Source: Catalinimonas alkaloidigena (lineage in GTDB: Bacteria > Bacteroidota > Bacteroidia > Cytophagales > Cyclobacteriaceae). Taken from it: a DNA stretch of 64,000 nt. Where the stretch lies: contig NZ_JAQFIL010000001.1 in NCBI RefSeq assembly GCF_029504655.1, forward strand, positions 4,779,001-4,843,000. The letters run 5' to 3'. Below the pieces are notes generated by a model. That model made no database searches. It was not told the origin of the DNA and was given only the letters and a program-made list of their open reading frames with translations. A program made the translations under genes and the position numbers. Shown one piece after another: positions 27,126-36,901 of the stretch (its first letter is position 1; each line of letters starts with the position of its first letter).

Positions 27126-27134
27126 TCAAATAAT
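27126..27134. repeat. left target-site duplication of the ISAs1-type element
   Basis: TCAAATAAT, identical to 28310-28318, directly outside the left inverted repeat. A perfect 9-bp duplication shows one transposition event with little later drift. Confidence 0.9.
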
Positions 27135-27149
27135 CAGGTTAAACGCATT
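27135..27149 (+). repeat. left terminal inverted repeat of the ISAs1-type element
   Basis: CAGGTTAAACGCATT, the exact reverse complement of 28295-28309. Starts with CAGG as ISAs1-family ends do. Confidence 0.9.
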
Positions 27150-27188
27150 AAAAGTACAAGAATAACATGTAAAGCGTAGCTTTGCCGG

Positions 27189-28295
27189 ATGAATTGGCAA
27201 AAGTTTTTTGATAGTGTGCCTGATTTCAGGATAAATCGGCGTAAGAAGCACCAATTGGTGGATATTTTAGTGATAGCCTTATGTGCTATTGTAAGCGGGG
27301 CTGACGATTTTGAAGAGATTGAGGCTTATGGGAAACGTAAGGAGTCATTCTTAAAGGGGTTTTTAGATTTACCCAATGGTATTCCATCTCATGACACTTT
27401 TAATCGGGTGTTCAAATACATGGACAAAAATGCCTTTGGTGAATGTTTGTATAGTTGGTCTAAAGAATTGTTGGGGTTTATTTACAGTCATATCACCCAA
27501 ATAAATGTGGATGGTAAAGTGCTCCGAGGTACGGCCAAGGCAGGGTTCAAGAAAAGTGGCATCTGTATTATTAGTGCTTGGGTGGCTGAACAGCATCTGG
27601 TTCTAGGACAAGAGAAGGTAGATACTAAAAGTAATGAAAAAACGGCTATTCCCGAACTGTTGAAGTCCTTAGCTCTGGAAGGCTGTTTAGTGAGTAGCGA
27701 TGCGGCAGGCTGTCAAGTAAAGAATGCCGACCTGATTGTTGAAAAGGGTGGAGATTATTTGATAGCCATCAAAAAAGATCATAAGCATATTTATGAGCAG
27801 ATCACAGATTGGATGGATAGAAGAAAGATATATTTGCCAGTGGATGAGTGGGTAGATTTTGGCAGTGGCAGGATAGAGCGCAGAAACTGCTATGTTGAAT
27901 CTAACCTTAAATTACTTGATGACTTGTCAGCATGGAAGCACCTAAAGTCAATCGTAATGATAGAAGCCCACAGAGAAAAAAATGGCAAAACGACCTTAGA
28001 GAAACGTTTCTATTTGAGTAGCCTGAAAGCCTCTACTAAAGAGTTTAACCAGTTAGTCAGAAATCACTGGAGTATCGAAAACCAGCTTCATTGGAAGTTA
28101 GATGTTATCTTCCGAGAGGACAGTAGCAGAACTAAATCGGGGAATGCGGCCGAAAATTTGACTACCGCCCGTAAGCTAGCCTTGCAACTTCTTCATCAGA
28201 TCAAAGATAAAGAAAGTATTAAGAACAGAAGGAAAATAGCAGGGTGGGATGACCATTACCTAATTCGAATCCTCCAGAGATTAAATCAAAATTAA
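27189..28295 (+). CDS. ISAs1-family transposase
   Basis: 368 residues, full length for the family. DDE residues: D108 in INVDGK, D171 in SSDAAGCQ and E297 in HWSIENQLHW, followed by the typical LDVIFREDSSR. The N-terminal DDE-associated domain (1-85) has the SVPDFR and HQLVDILVIALCAIVSGAD pattern. The stop codon lies inside the right inverted repeat, so the gene fills the element. Confidence 0.95.
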   Translation: MNWQKFFDSVPDFRINRRKKHQLVDILVIALCAIVSGADDFEEIEAYGKRKESFLKGFLDLPNGIPSHDTFNRVFKYMDKNAFGECLYSWSKELLGFIYSHITQINVDGKVLRGTAKAGFKKSGICIISAWVAEQHLVLGQEKVDTKSNEKTAIPELLKSLALEGCLVSSDAAGCQVKNADLIVEKGGDYLIAIKKDHKHIYEQITDWMDRRKIYLPVDEWVDFGSGRIERRNCYVESNLKLLDDLSAWKHLKSIVMIEAHREKNGKTTLEKRFYLSSLKASTKEFNQLVRNHWSIENQLHWKLDVIFREDSSRTKSGNAAENLTTARKLALQLLHQIKDKESIKNRRKIAGWDDHYLIRILQRLNQN

Positions 28296-28309
28296 ATGCG
28301 TTTAACCTG
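28295..28309 (-). repeat. right terminal inverted repeat of the ISAs1-type element
   Basis: AATGCGTTTAACCTG, perfect inverse of 27135-27149. It overlaps the transposase stop codon. Confidence 0.9.
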
Positions 28310-28318
28310 TCAAATAAT
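28310..28318. repeat. right target-site duplication of the ISAs1-type element
   Basis: TCAAATAAT, identical to 27126-27134. Confidence 0.9.
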
Positions 28319-28546
28319 GGAAAGAAAAGAAATGACAAACAGATTTATTATGCAAAAGCTGTGGCAAACAATAGCATTATTTGTTGAGCAAGTCATCCAT
28401 ATTGCTCGGAGACTTTTCCAGCTTAACTATTGAGCAATCAGGCAGATATTCAATATTTTACCAACGCTCCCCTCCTTACTGTGCCTCGATAATTAGAACA
28501 TTTCTATGGGATTATCACCAATCTAAGACGCTTGGCTGTGAAGCAC

Positions 28547-28582
28547 AGAGAGTTGACCGTGTGTCTGCTCGATCAACTCTCT
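28547..28582 (-). terminator. hairpin downstream of susD
   Basis: AGAGAGTTGA (28547-28556) and TCAACTCTCT (28573-28582) give a perfect 10-bp stem with a 16-nt loop, 19 bp after the susD stop. It lacks a T-tract, so it is either a weak terminator or an RNA-stability element limiting read-through from susCD into the hydrolase genes. The rest of 28319-28600 shows no gene. Confidence 0.4.
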
Positions 28583-28600
28583 ATAATGTTACTATTTTTA

Positions 28601-30112
28601 TCAATATCCCGGATTTTGCTTCAGATTATTGTTGATATCCATCTCACTCTGAGGAAAGGGAAACAGATAATGCTTAGAGGGATCAAACTCCCGGTAAGCA
28701 CCATTAGGCCTTAACAGGGTAGGAATATAGGTCTCTGCAGTTTTCCAACGTTTAATGTCGCTATATCTCAACCCTTCTAGTGCCAGTTCTACTCTTCTTT
28801 CATTCCTGATACGTGTCCTCATTTCGTCCTGTGACAGTCCTGACGGTAATGGTGGCATATCAATACCGGGCCTGGCTCGCACTTCGTTTACTGCTGCATA
28901 TACCGATGGATCGGGACCTACTGCTTCATTCTGGGCTTCGGCATAATTTAATAGAACTTCAGCATAACGTATCAAGATCCAGTCGTGTTCACTTCTGGTG
29001 GAATAGTCCACCGGCAACTCTTCAACATCTACGAATTTAGCAGGCTCATATCCTGTGGATGATGGATTGTTATAATCGTATTCAACTACTTCTCCTGAAG
29101 AAAGAACTGCTGGGTCTTCAAAAGCCTTTAGTGTAAGAAGCATTCTCGGATCTCTGTTCGCCTTCCAGTCGTCAGGATCATAAAGAGGTGATGCATTGAT
29201 AGGAAGCCCATCAGTGCATTCGTACGCATCGACTAACTCCTGACGAGGATTCAGTATCCCCCACCACTGTAGCTGGATATCCTGCTGGTTAAAATTATCA
29301 GGGTTTAAAAACCTGGTTGAAAATAAAATTTCAGGATTATTATCCTGCCCATAGTGTAAAAACAAGTTTTTAAAATCTTCATACAGCATGAATCTGCCGT
29401 CCGTCATCACCTCCCTGGCTACTGCAGCTGCTTCTTGCCAGGCTCCCTGATGAAGCAGCACTCTGGACTTAAGTGCTAAAGCCGAAGCTTTTACAGCATG
29501 TCCATTATAGATTTCACTGGGAAGGTAAGCAATGGCTTCGTCCAAATCGCTAAGTATTTGTGTCACCACCGCTTCTTTTGTGCTTTGCTGTACCTTGGCT
29601 TCTTCCAGGGTAATGGGTGCGGTATAAAGGGGTACTCCCCCGTAGAACTCAGTAAGCCTAAAGTAAAAAAAAGCTCTCAAAAAGAGTACTTCACCTTTGT
29701 ATTGGTTCAAAGTAGTTTCTTTTATGTCTGTCCTCTCAATATTCGCCAGAAAATTATTACAGGCAGCAATTCCTACGTAGCAATTGGCATAGATATCACT
29801 GACGAGACCTCCCGAGTTGGCTTCAACCTCACCGGCAGCAAGGTTATTGATTGGGCCGGTACCCGATATACCGCTTTGCTCAGAATCCCCTCCCAATACA
29901 GAATAATAAACCATCGGAAAAGTAAAGGAAGGATTATTCAAGGTTGAGTAAACACCTGCCAGTGCCATTTCAGCGTCGGCCTGAGAGTTCCAAAAAGTAG
30001 GTCCTGAAATCTGATCCAGAGGGTTTAGGTCTAGCTCATTGCAGGAAAGCAATAACAACATAAAACTTCCGATCAGGGCTTTAGCGATGTTATGTTTTAT
30101 ATAGTGGTTCAT
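28601..30112 (-). CDS. SusD/RagB-family glycan-binding lipoprotein
   Basis: 503 residues. Lipoprotein signal with lipobox LLLLSC (Cys24), then NELDLNPLDQISGPTFW, a typical SusD opening. TPR-like helices in the first half, with AFFYFRLTEFYGGVPLYT (a family hallmark), and a C-terminal region RIRNERRVELALEGLRYSDIKRWKTAE plus the terminal YLFPFPQSEMDINNNLKQNPGY, also hallmarks. It caps the SusC channel on the cell surface and binds the incoming oligosaccharide. 17 bp after susC; the glycan is probably fucose-rich judging from the neighbouring GH29 and GH95 genes. Confidence 0.95.
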   Translation of the reverse strand: MNHYIKHNIAKALIGSFMLLLLSCNELDLNPLDQISGPTFWNSQADAEMALAGVYSTLNNPSFTFPMVYYSVLGGDSEQSGISGTGPINNLAAGEVEANSGGLVSDIYANCYVGIAACNNFLANIERTDIKETTLNQYKGEVLFLRAFFYFRLTEFYGGVPLYTAPITLEEAKVQQSTKEAVVTQILSDLDEAIAYLPSEIYNGHAVKASALALKSRVLLHQGAWQEAAAVAREVMTDGRFMLYEDFKNLFLHYGQDNNPEILFSTRFLNPDNFNQQDIQLQWWGILNPRQELVDAYECTDGLPINASPLYDPDDWKANRDPRMLLTLKAFEDPAVLSSGEVVEYDYNNPSSTGYEPAKFVDVEELPVDYSTRSEHDWILIRYAEVLLNYAEAQNEAVGPDPSVYAAVNEVRARPGIDMPPLPSGLSQDEMRTRIRNERRVELALEGLRYSDIKRWKTAETYIPTLLRPNGAYREFDPSKHYLFPFPQSEMDINNNLKQNPGY

Positions 30113-30129
30113 GATATTATAGTTTATCG

Positions 30130-33100
30130 TTAAAGTTTAACTCTTACGCCTAAGGTCAGAATCCTTACTTGCGGGTAAGCTGTAAACCAGTTATTGTCGA
30201 AAGCTTCAGGGTCTGCTCCGGGATAATCCGTGATTGTAAACAGGTTATCACCTGACGCATATACCCTTAAGTCTTTAAGGCCAATATTTTCGGTAAGCCT
30301 TACAGGGAGATGGTACTCGATCAGCAAATTTTTCAAACGAAAATAAGAAGCATCCTGCAGCCAATAGGTACTGGCCGTCCCCGTTACCGGACCGTATCCA
30401 TTGGCAAACATAGCGGGGTAGCTGTTGGTAGAATTTTCAGAAGTCCACCTATTTTCTACAAATTCGACCGGAGGGGGTGAACCCTGCATATAGTTTCCTA
30501 AACCCCACGATAAGACACGATTATTGACTTTCTGCCCTTCAACTCCCTGGAAAAAAGCTGTCAGGCTCAAATTCTTCCAGCTTAAGTTCATGCTACCACC
30601 ATAAATAAAATCAGGATATGCTCCATCAACGACAACCCGATCATCCGCATCAATTCTGTTGTCACCGTTCTGGTCTTTATATTTCAGGTCACCTGGTTTG
30701 GGGTTAAATGGATGCTCAGGCCCTTCATCTATTTCAGCCTGGTTTTGAAAAATCCCGACCCACTCAACCAGATAATGAGAATTCCAGGGAAGCCCCTCTT
30801 GTATCGTTCTTTCTCCATAGGCAGGAGCCAATATTCTGTCTACCTCATTTCTGTTGCGGGATGCATTAACAGAGATATTGTAACCAAAATCTCCTAGTTG
30901 TTGACCATGTCCCAAAGCAAGCTCAATACCCGTATTGCTCATTTTACCAAAATTTACTGTGGGAGCAGCCAGGCCTACGCTGGCAGGAACAGGAATGTTA
31001 TAAAGAATATCATCGGTAACCTTATCGTACCAGTCAATAGTGGCATTAAATACCCCCCCATTTACGACCAGGTCTAAGCCAATATCCGTCATCGTAGTGG
31101 TTTCCCATTTTAAGTCTTGGTCGACCAAACGTGTTTGTCTCACCCCTGCTGAAGTTGAGCTTCCAAATGGATAGGCAGTTGTAGACAAGACCTCCTGGTA
31201 AGGATAGATCCCTACATTTTGATTTCCCAGCTTACCCCATGAGGCCCTTAATTTGAGATTGTCCAGCCAGCTTACCCCTTGTGCAAAAGCTTCTTCAGAG
31301 ATCCTCCAGGCACCTGATACGGATGGGAAAAAACCCCATCGGTTGTCTGGTGATATTCTTGAGGTTCCATCGTATCGGGCATTTGCTTCTATGAGATACT
31401 TGTCATTGTAATTATATGCGAGACGACCAAAAAAAGAACTGATGGCCCATTCATAAGCAGAACCACCAGTGCTTTGTCCTTCAGGTGAACCTGCATCAAG
31501 TTCTTTGAGCTCGTTGGTGGGAAACAATTGTCTGGACCCATTCAACGAACGGGAGAAAAATGACTCCTGGTTATACCCAGCCAAAGCATTTAAATAATGT
31601 CCCCCTTTGAAATCTTTTTCGTAATTGAGCGTAGAATAAAGTGTTGTAAGCGTACTTTGAGAAGCTGTTTCCCTAACCCCAAGGCGCCAGGTAGCATTAT
31701 TATGGGCATAAGAGCCATCCTCAAAAAAATAGTTGTCTACCGGGTGCTCATGCCCCTTGTAAAAACCGTCCGTCAGAGAAAATGCAACCTTAGTCTTCCA
31801 GGTTAGATTATCATGGAGTTGAATATCCGCAAAGAACTGTGGCATTATATTATAGTCGTCTTGTATGATTGACCCGCTCGCATCCTGGGCATCAGGATTT
31901 CTTACGGTCCATTCCGCAATGCTCGGGCTGTACCTTGCTACGTATCCGGTAGACCCATCCGGCAATGTCATGGTCGGTGTATAGTTGGGGCCTGCACCAT
32001 AGATAGCCAGAATTTGATAATCCACATCATTGTCCCAGGCACTTTTGGTAATGTCTTTCTTCACAAACTGAATCTGGCCGCCCAGTTTGAGCCAGTCGGT
32101 TACCTGGGAGTTAATGGAGAAAAGAGAGCTATATTTTTTAAAATCATAGATGCTGGTAATCCCATCCTGGTCAAAATACCCTACTGATAAATTGAAAGCC
32201 GTTTTATCGTTTCCTCCATTCAAACTCAAGTGATGATTTTGGGCAAGCCCGGTTCTGAAACTATGGTCTATCCAGTCAAAATTCGGATAATTTACAGGGT
32301 CATTAGGATTGTTTCTGAACGCGTCAATTGTAGCTTGAGAAAAGTGCGGAGCAGCTCCACCTCTAATTCTGGCTTCATTCCATAATTCCATATAATCAGC
32401 AGAATTAGTCAGTAATTCCGGTAGGCGGGTAGCCTGATGGGCCTGAACATTTCCGTGGTAAGATATGGAAAGCGGCCTGTTTTTCCCTTCTTTGGTAGTC
32501 ACGAGAATAACCCCATTTGCGGCGCGGGCACCGTAAATTGCACTTGAGGCAGCATCTTTCAACACTGAAATAGACTCAATATCATCGGGGTTTAAATTAG
32601 ACATATCGCCAGCCACGCCATTAATGAGCACCAGGGGATCACTCCCGGCACTACTAAAGGTTCCGGTTCCCCGGATACGAATTGAGTTTCGTTCATCCCC
32701 CGGTTTTGCAAAAGGCTGCGTAATCTGAACACCTGAAACCCTCCCTTGCAGTAAGTTGGTTGGGTTGGATACTGGCCGTTGAACAAGCTCATCACCCTCG
32801 ACAGCAGCTACTGATCCTGTCAAGTTTACTTTCTTCTGTTCTCCATACCCTACCACAACAATTTCCTCCAGCTGGCTTATGTCCTCCTGCAATGTGATAT
32901 TGATGACAGAACGGTTGTCAATAGCTTCTTCCCAGCTAAGATATCCTACTGAACTGAATACCAGTGTACCTTCTTCCGGGGCTTCCAGGCTGTAATTACC
33001 TCCAATATCAGTAATCGTGCCTTGCGTAGTACCTTTTACCAGTACGTTCACTCCCGGCAGGGGCTCATTTCCTTCCTGAGAAGTAACTTTCCCTGTAATT

Positions 33101-33567
33101 ACCAATACCTGTCTGCGATTATCCATGGCTATTCGATGAACCGTTGTAAGTTTCGGATAAATACTGCTACCCTGCTTTAGCGTCGGTCTGATGTTCGGAA
33201 CATTGTCCACATTCTGCCGGGCGGCTTTCTTTTCTATCATATAATTAGACTCATCCAGTCTGGTAGACTTTAAGCCTAATGGAGATAGTACTTTTTGCAA
33301 TACGACTTCCAGCTTTTCTTCTCCGATTGCCGTTTCTTGTATCAGCTGTTCATTTACATGTTCCTCATCAAAAAAGAAATTTACCTTGTGGGACTCTCCG
33401 AGTTCTTCCAGGAAATGGATCAATAATTTTTGTTCTTTCCGCTTTTGCTTTACCGGATCGGCAACCAAGCCCAGTGAAGCCAGCTGCTGAGCCTGCAGCG
33501 GCATTACCATGCTGCCCAACAGGCACCATAGTAATAATCTGGCAGGTTGTAGTAGTAGTTTTGACAT
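30130..33567 (-). CDS. SusC/RagA-family TonB-dependent transporter with STN signalling domain
   Basis: 1145 residues from the start chosen at 33567, where MSKLLLQPARLLLWCLLG begins a good signal peptide (a start at 33594 adds nine residues). Order: STN domain (about 40-110), a carboxypeptidase-like beta sandwich beginning VITGKVTSQEGNEPLPG, the TonB-box region EEIVVVGYGEQKK, a plug domain with PLVLINGVAGDM and DAASSAIYGARAANGVILVTT, then the barrel ending in VRILTLGVRVKL. The STN domain is the part that passes substrate sensing to a FecR anti-sigma factor, matching the FecR and ECF sigma genes just upstream. Imports oligosaccharides through the outer membrane with SusD. Confidence 0.95.
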   Translation of the reverse strand: MSKLLLQPARLLLWCLLGSMVMPLQAQQLASLGLVADPVKQKRKEQKLLIHFLEELGESHKVNFFFDEEHVNEQLIQETAIGEEKLEVVLQKVLSPLGLKSTRLDESNYMIEKKAARQNVDNVPNIRPTLKQGSSIYPKLTTVHRIAMDNRRQVLVITGKVTSQEGNEPLPGVNVLVKGTTQGTITDIGGNYSLEAPEEGTLVFSSVGYLSWEEAIDNRSVINITLQEDISQLEEIVVVGYGEQKKVNLTGSVAAVEGDELVQRPVSNPTNLLQGRVSGVQITQPFAKPGDERNSIRIRGTGTFSSAGSDPLVLINGVAGDMSNLNPDDIESISVLKDAASSAIYGARAANGVILVTTKEGKNRPLSISYHGNVQAHQATRLPELLTNSADYMELWNEARIRGGAAPHFSQATIDAFRNNPNDPVNYPNFDWIDHSFRTGLAQNHHLSLNGGNDKTAFNLSVGYFDQDGITSIYDFKKYSSLFSINSQVTDWLKLGGQIQFVKKDITKSAWDNDVDYQILAIYGAGPNYTPTMTLPDGSTGYVARYSPSIAEWTVRNPDAQDASGSIIQDDYNIMPQFFADIQLHDNLTWKTKVAFSLTDGFYKGHEHPVDNYFFEDGSYAHNNATWRLGVRETASQSTLTTLYSTLNYEKDFKGGHYLNALAGYNQESFFSRSLNGSRQLFPTNELKELDAGSPEGQSTGGSAYEWAISSFFGRLAYNYNDKYLIEANARYDGTSRISPDNRWGFFPSVSGAWRISEEAFAQGVSWLDNLKLRASWGKLGNQNVGIYPYQEVLSTTAYPFGSSTSAGVRQTRLVDQDLKWETTTMTDIGLDLVVNGGVFNATIDWYDKVTDDILYNIPVPASVGLAAPTVNFGKMSNTGIELALGHGQQLGDFGYNISVNASRNRNEVDRILAPAYGERTIQEGLPWNSHYLVEWVGIFQNQAEIDEGPEHPFNPKPGDLKYKDQNGDNRIDADDRVVVDGAYPDFIYGGSMNLSWKNLSLTAFFQGVEGQKVNNRVLSWGLGNYMQGSPPPVEFVENRWTSENSTNSYPAMFANGYGPVTGTASTYWLQDASYFRLKNLLIEYHLPVRLTENIGLKDLRVYASGDNLFTITDYPGADPEAFDNNWFTAYPQVRILTLGVRVKL

Positions 33568-33627
33568 GTTCTCTAAAATTAAAAAGTTCAACAAATATTG
33601 AGTACTCTTATCTCAGCTTACCCCTTG

Positions 33628-34662
33628 TTATGGAGCAGCATCTTTTTCTATCAGAATGACATTCTGGCCTTGAATTATACTGACCCCGTATAGCTTTTCC
33701 AGCATATCCAAAAATGCAGGGATATATTTGGTAAACACAGGGGCTGTAGAACTGATCTTCCTATCCTGTACATCGGGGCTTATCTCTACTTCATACCCGT
33801 AGGTGTCCCGCAGCATTTGCGCTACTTCCTGTAAGCTGGAATTGTCAAACACAAACTGGTTGCTTTTCCAGGCATCATATACTTCCACGTTCACCAACTC
33901 TTTGGACAGGAAAGCTGAGGTATCCGAAACCCGAGCCAATTCGCCTGGCAATAGGGCAATGGTCTTTTGCTCTCTTTTAAGGAGTATCTTTCCGGAATTC
34001 AATACCACTTCCGTGCTTTGCCGACGCTGCTTCACATTGAATTCAGTGCCGAGTACCTCCACCTCCACCTGCGGAGTGTGTACTACAAACTTCACCCTGG
34101 TATCCGGTTTTGCTTGCTGTGGATGATTTACTTTCTGTACTTCAAAAAAAGCCTCTCCTCTTAGCCATACTTCCCGTACTGATTGGCTCTCCCAGTTATT
34201 ATGGAACTTTAGCGTGCTGTTGGCATTCAGGGTTACCAAAGAGCCATCCGGCAGCGATATCATTCGTTTTTCTCCGTAACTGGTGCTAAGCGTTTCATGA
34301 GCTGAAAGGGATACAAAGTACAGTAGTCCAGCCATCAGGGGAAATAGCAAAAAGGCTGCATAGCGGTACAAACGGTGTAAATACCATGATCTGCTTGCAG
34401 TTGGCGCTTCTTCAGCTACTGAAATCCGGGAATTGATATGTACCCAAATGCCTCTTTCCTCTTCCGGGGAGAGTGAATACTGTTCAAAGGGCATAGCCTG
34501 AATGAAAGCTTTCGCCTCCATTACTGCAGTTTGCTTTTCCGGGTGTTTGGCCAGCCAGCTTTCCCAGAAATACCGGGCATCTTCATCCTGAGCAACTACC
34601 CACTGCTGGAAGTATTTATCCAGCGCAAACTCTTGGGCAGTATAGGAGGTATAGTCCTGCAT
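33628..34662 (-). CDS. FecR-family anti-sigma factor
   Basis: 344 residues. Cytoplasmic N-terminal helical part (about 1-105) that should hold the sigma factor, one membrane helix (about 107-128, AAFLLFPLMAGLLYFVSL), then the periplasmic FecR domain with SYGEKRMISLPDGSLVTLNANSTLKF and VEVLGTEFNVK, and a C-terminal DUF4974-like domain with LVNVEVYDAWKSNQFVFDN and LEKLYGVSI. It senses the loaded SusC STN domain and frees the ECF factor. Lies between sigma gene and susC, the standard order. Confidence 0.93.
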   Translation of the reverse strand: MQDYTSYTAQEFALDKYFQQWVVAQDEDARYFWESWLAKHPEKQTAVMEAKAFIQAMPFEQYSLSPEEERGIWVHINSRISVAEEAPTASRSWYLHRLYRYAAFLLFPLMAGLLYFVSLSAHETLSTSYGEKRMISLPDGSLVTLNANSTLKFHNNWESQSVREVWLRGEAFFEVQKVNHPQQAKPDTRVKFVVHTPQVEVEVLGTEFNVKQRRQSTEVVLNSGKILLKREQKTIALLPGELARVSDTSAFLSKELVNVEVYDAWKSNQFVFDNSSLQEVAQMLRDTYGYEVEISPDVQDRKISSTAPVFTKYIPAFLDMLEKLYGVSIIQGQNVILIEKDAAP

Positions 34663-34821
34663 TGTACTAGTTAAGGATCAGTATACAAAGGGAGCAAAAC
34701 AGAAAAGTTATCCTCCTTTAGGAAATTTTTTTTATTATTTGAGTAAAAACGGCAGAGATAGCACCCGAATGTGGTGATCCTTCGCCAGGGATTTGGATAG
34801 GATGAAGAGTAGTTGCTGTAC

Positions 34822-35457
34822 TTAAACGACTACATAAAGGGTAAGAAATATCGTCAGCAGCAGCGGCTTCAACTGCTTAACTTTCTTTTTTAGCGTCTTT
34901 GCAGCCTTCCAGGCCAGTGTATATACTGAACGGGTAGTAATGCCCATGAGTCCGGCAATCGCTTTGTACTTCATGTTATGATAATAAAGTAAAAAGGTCA
35001 CCTCCTTTTGTTGAGGAGAGAGACTTTCTAATGCTCTTTCCAGACACTGTTTCTGTAACTGAATACTTTCCTGCTGAATAAGATCATGATCAAAAGGGGT
35101 AACCAACTTTACTGTACTTGCTTCCTGATATCTGTACTGTCTTATTGCCGCTTTGGTATACTTCTCTTCATTTTCAATAATTCTTCGCCTCAAAGCAGTG
35201 AAGAGGTAAAACTTAATGGCTGTGGTCTTTCCCAGGCTTTCCTTATTTTGCCATAAGGATACAAAAAGATCCTGCATGGCGTCTTTTACCTGGTCGTGCT
35301 GTTTGCAGATCTGTCTGCCGTAGTTATAAAGCTGAGATGAATACTGTTTATAAATACAGTGAAAGGCCTGATGATTACCGTTTTTAAACTCCTCCCACAA
35401 GGCTTCATCAGTCCACTGATTCAGGTCGCCAAGGTTTGTGTGGGATAGGTCAGGCAT
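34822..35457 (-). CDS. ECF RNA polymerase sigma factor (FecI/Bacteroidota type)
   Basis: 211 residues from the start chosen at 35457 (MPDLSHTNLGD); an upstream start at 35541 would add 28 residues of unlikely hydrophobic sequence. Region 2: EEFKNGNHQAFHCIYKQYSSQLYNYG and VKDAMQDLFVSLWQ. Region 4: LESLSPQQKEVTFLLYYHNMKYKAIAGLMGI. The end is a hydrophobic tail (LLLTIFLTLYVVV), common in this group. Drives the susC-susD operon once FecR releases it. Confidence 0.9.
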   Translation of the reverse strand: MPDLSHTNLGDLNQWTDEALWEEFKNGNHQAFHCIYKQYSSQLYNYGRQICKQHDQVKDAMQDLFVSLWQNKESLGKTTAIKFYLFTALRRRIIENEEKYTKAAIRQYRYQEASTVKLVTPFDHDLIQQESIQLQKQCLERALESLSPQQKEVTFLLYYHNMKYKAIAGLMGITTRSVYTLAWKAAKTLKKKVKQLKPLLLTIFLTLYVVV

Positions 35458-35541
35458 AGTAAAAAATTTCGAAATAGTATGTATACAAATAATATAAATT
35501 ATACATATTTTCAAAATTCTTGAATCTGACTTTGCTGCCAA

Positions 35542-36103
35542 TGCCTTTTTTGTCAGAAGTAAAACGCACTTGATGATTTTAGACTTACCTCCTTAGTATA
35601 GGCATGGCTATAGTCTTGTACCAATTCTCAAACCATGAGCTGCATCCCTCTATCATACTGCCATTTGAAATGTACACGTTGCAATAATGACAGAAATTGT
35701 TGTCTGGAAGCATGAGTATACAGATCTCCATTTGCAAACCATGACCTGGTTTTCTCAGTTGATTTCTTCTTCTTTTCTATTCCCAGTTTTAGAAAGGTTT
35801 GACTAAACAGGTTACTTTGAGTTTAGGTACTGCTTCTTTTATCTAAGATTTTCTTTAAGCACCTAAAACTTTATTTGAACAGTTATTATGTTTTGCGTTG
35901 TTCAATGCCAGCTTGTACGCTTCCAGGGGTTGACAGTTTTACAACGTAAAAGACTTACCTGGCAAAGAATTTTTCAGCGCAAATATGCATACTAACTTTT
36001 TTAGCTTCACTGTTAAGGGGCTTACAAATGGGTGCTAATTTGGATCCTATTATTGCAAAACACCTTCTATCCTCGTTTTAACAACCAAAGGAAAGATTGA
36101 GAG
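35542..36103. other. non-coding gap between the ECF sigma gene and tRNA-Arg
   Basis: About 560 bp (650 bp if measured from the sigma start used here) without a credible reading frame, conserved motif or strong hairpin. It must hold the sigma-gene promoter, but I cannot place it. Confidence 0.5.
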
Positions 36104-36175
36104 TAGCCCCGACAGGAATCGAACCTGTATCTAAAGTTTAGGAAACTTCTATTCTATCCATTGAACTACGGGGCC
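36104..36175 (-). tRNA. tRNA-Arg (anticodon CCT)
   Basis: On the minus strand GGCCCCG pairs with CGGGGCT as acceptor stem (first pair G-U). The D stem is GTTC/GAAT, the anticodon stem GAAGT/ACTTT with loop TTCCTAA, so the anticodon is CCT (reads AGG). The T arm has GGTTCGATTCC. No CCA is encoded. It stands alone between the polysaccharide locus and the sulfur cluster, a possible integration boundary. Confidence 0.92.
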
Positions 36176-36298
36176 AGTAAAACTGGTACTGAAAAGTGAA
36201 CGTCTAGTCTACTTCATTCAGTCAGTTTATCAGCGCTGCAAAACTAATAAAATACATTACCTATGGCAACCAAAATTTGAGCGCTAAGCAAAAGAATT

Positions 36299-36800
36299 CT
36301 AGTCGTATACTTTCTCTCCCTGCTTAAGCCAAATTCCCCAAACTCTATCGTAGGCATGAACTTTTTCAGTAGGTTGTCCCGAGGAATCTACCACGTCTTG
36401 GCCTTGGTTGACCCACTCAAATATCCCGCCGTACAAATTAGAAACATTTTTGAAACCAGCTGCTCTGAGTTTTTCAGTTACTTTTATCACTTCGGTAACC
36501 GACACTACAGTATACTACGAGCTCCTGATTTTTTGAGAACTCTTCCACACGCTCTAATGAAAAATCATCATAGCCTACCCAATGAGCCCCCTTGATTCTG
36601 CTCACATTATACTCTTCTTTCTCCCTTGCATCCAGCAGAATAACTTCATTACTTTTCATTTCCGCTACCGATACTTCAGGTACTGAATGCCCCAACAAAG
36701 TAGAGAGCATTACATCATAAGCTGTACTCTCTACCTCCTGGGCATGTATTGAAGAACTGACTAAATAACAGATAAGCAGCAGTAAATAATTTTTTATCAT
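36299..36800 (-). pseudogene. periplasmic rhodanese-like sulfurtransferase, broken by a +1 frameshift
   Basis: The first 108 codons (from 36800) give a signal peptide (IKNYLLLLICYLVSSSIHAQ) and a rhodanese domain to VVYCSVGYRSD, with the active Cys in YCSVGYRS. Then the frame hits a stop. In the next frame (from about 36490 to 36299) the domain goes on without a gap: KVTEKLRAAGFKNVSNLYGG and a tail VHAYDRVWGIWLKQGEKVYD. The two join if the AAAA run (TTTT at 36482-36485) is read as AAA. So a single extra A splits an otherwise intact gene. Either a real null mutation or a sequencing indel. It would transfer sulfane sulfur in the periplasm. Confidence 0.8.
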
Positions 36801-36901
36801 TAAATATTTCTTTGTTTTCCTATTAAACTTAGCAATTGTACTGAGCGATAGTCTCTACAGAAACACATGACAAGCCAGATAGTTCTGTTTGATTAATTGG
36901 A

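Larger units (their letters stand above)
27135..28309 (+). mobile_element. intact ISAs1-family insertion sequence (1175 bp)
   Basis: Bounded by 15-bp perfect inverted repeats and a 9-bp target duplication (TCAAATAAT). It carries one transposase gene (27189-28295) read on the plus strand, opposite to the polysaccharide genes around it. Inserted in the gap between susD (ends 28601) and the GH29 gene (starts 27005). It is complete, so it can probably still move. Confidence 0.92.

Noticed and set aside
36482..36485. Programmed frameshifting in the rhodanese gene
   Set aside because: An A4 run without a slippery heptamer or downstream structure gives no support for a programmed event.
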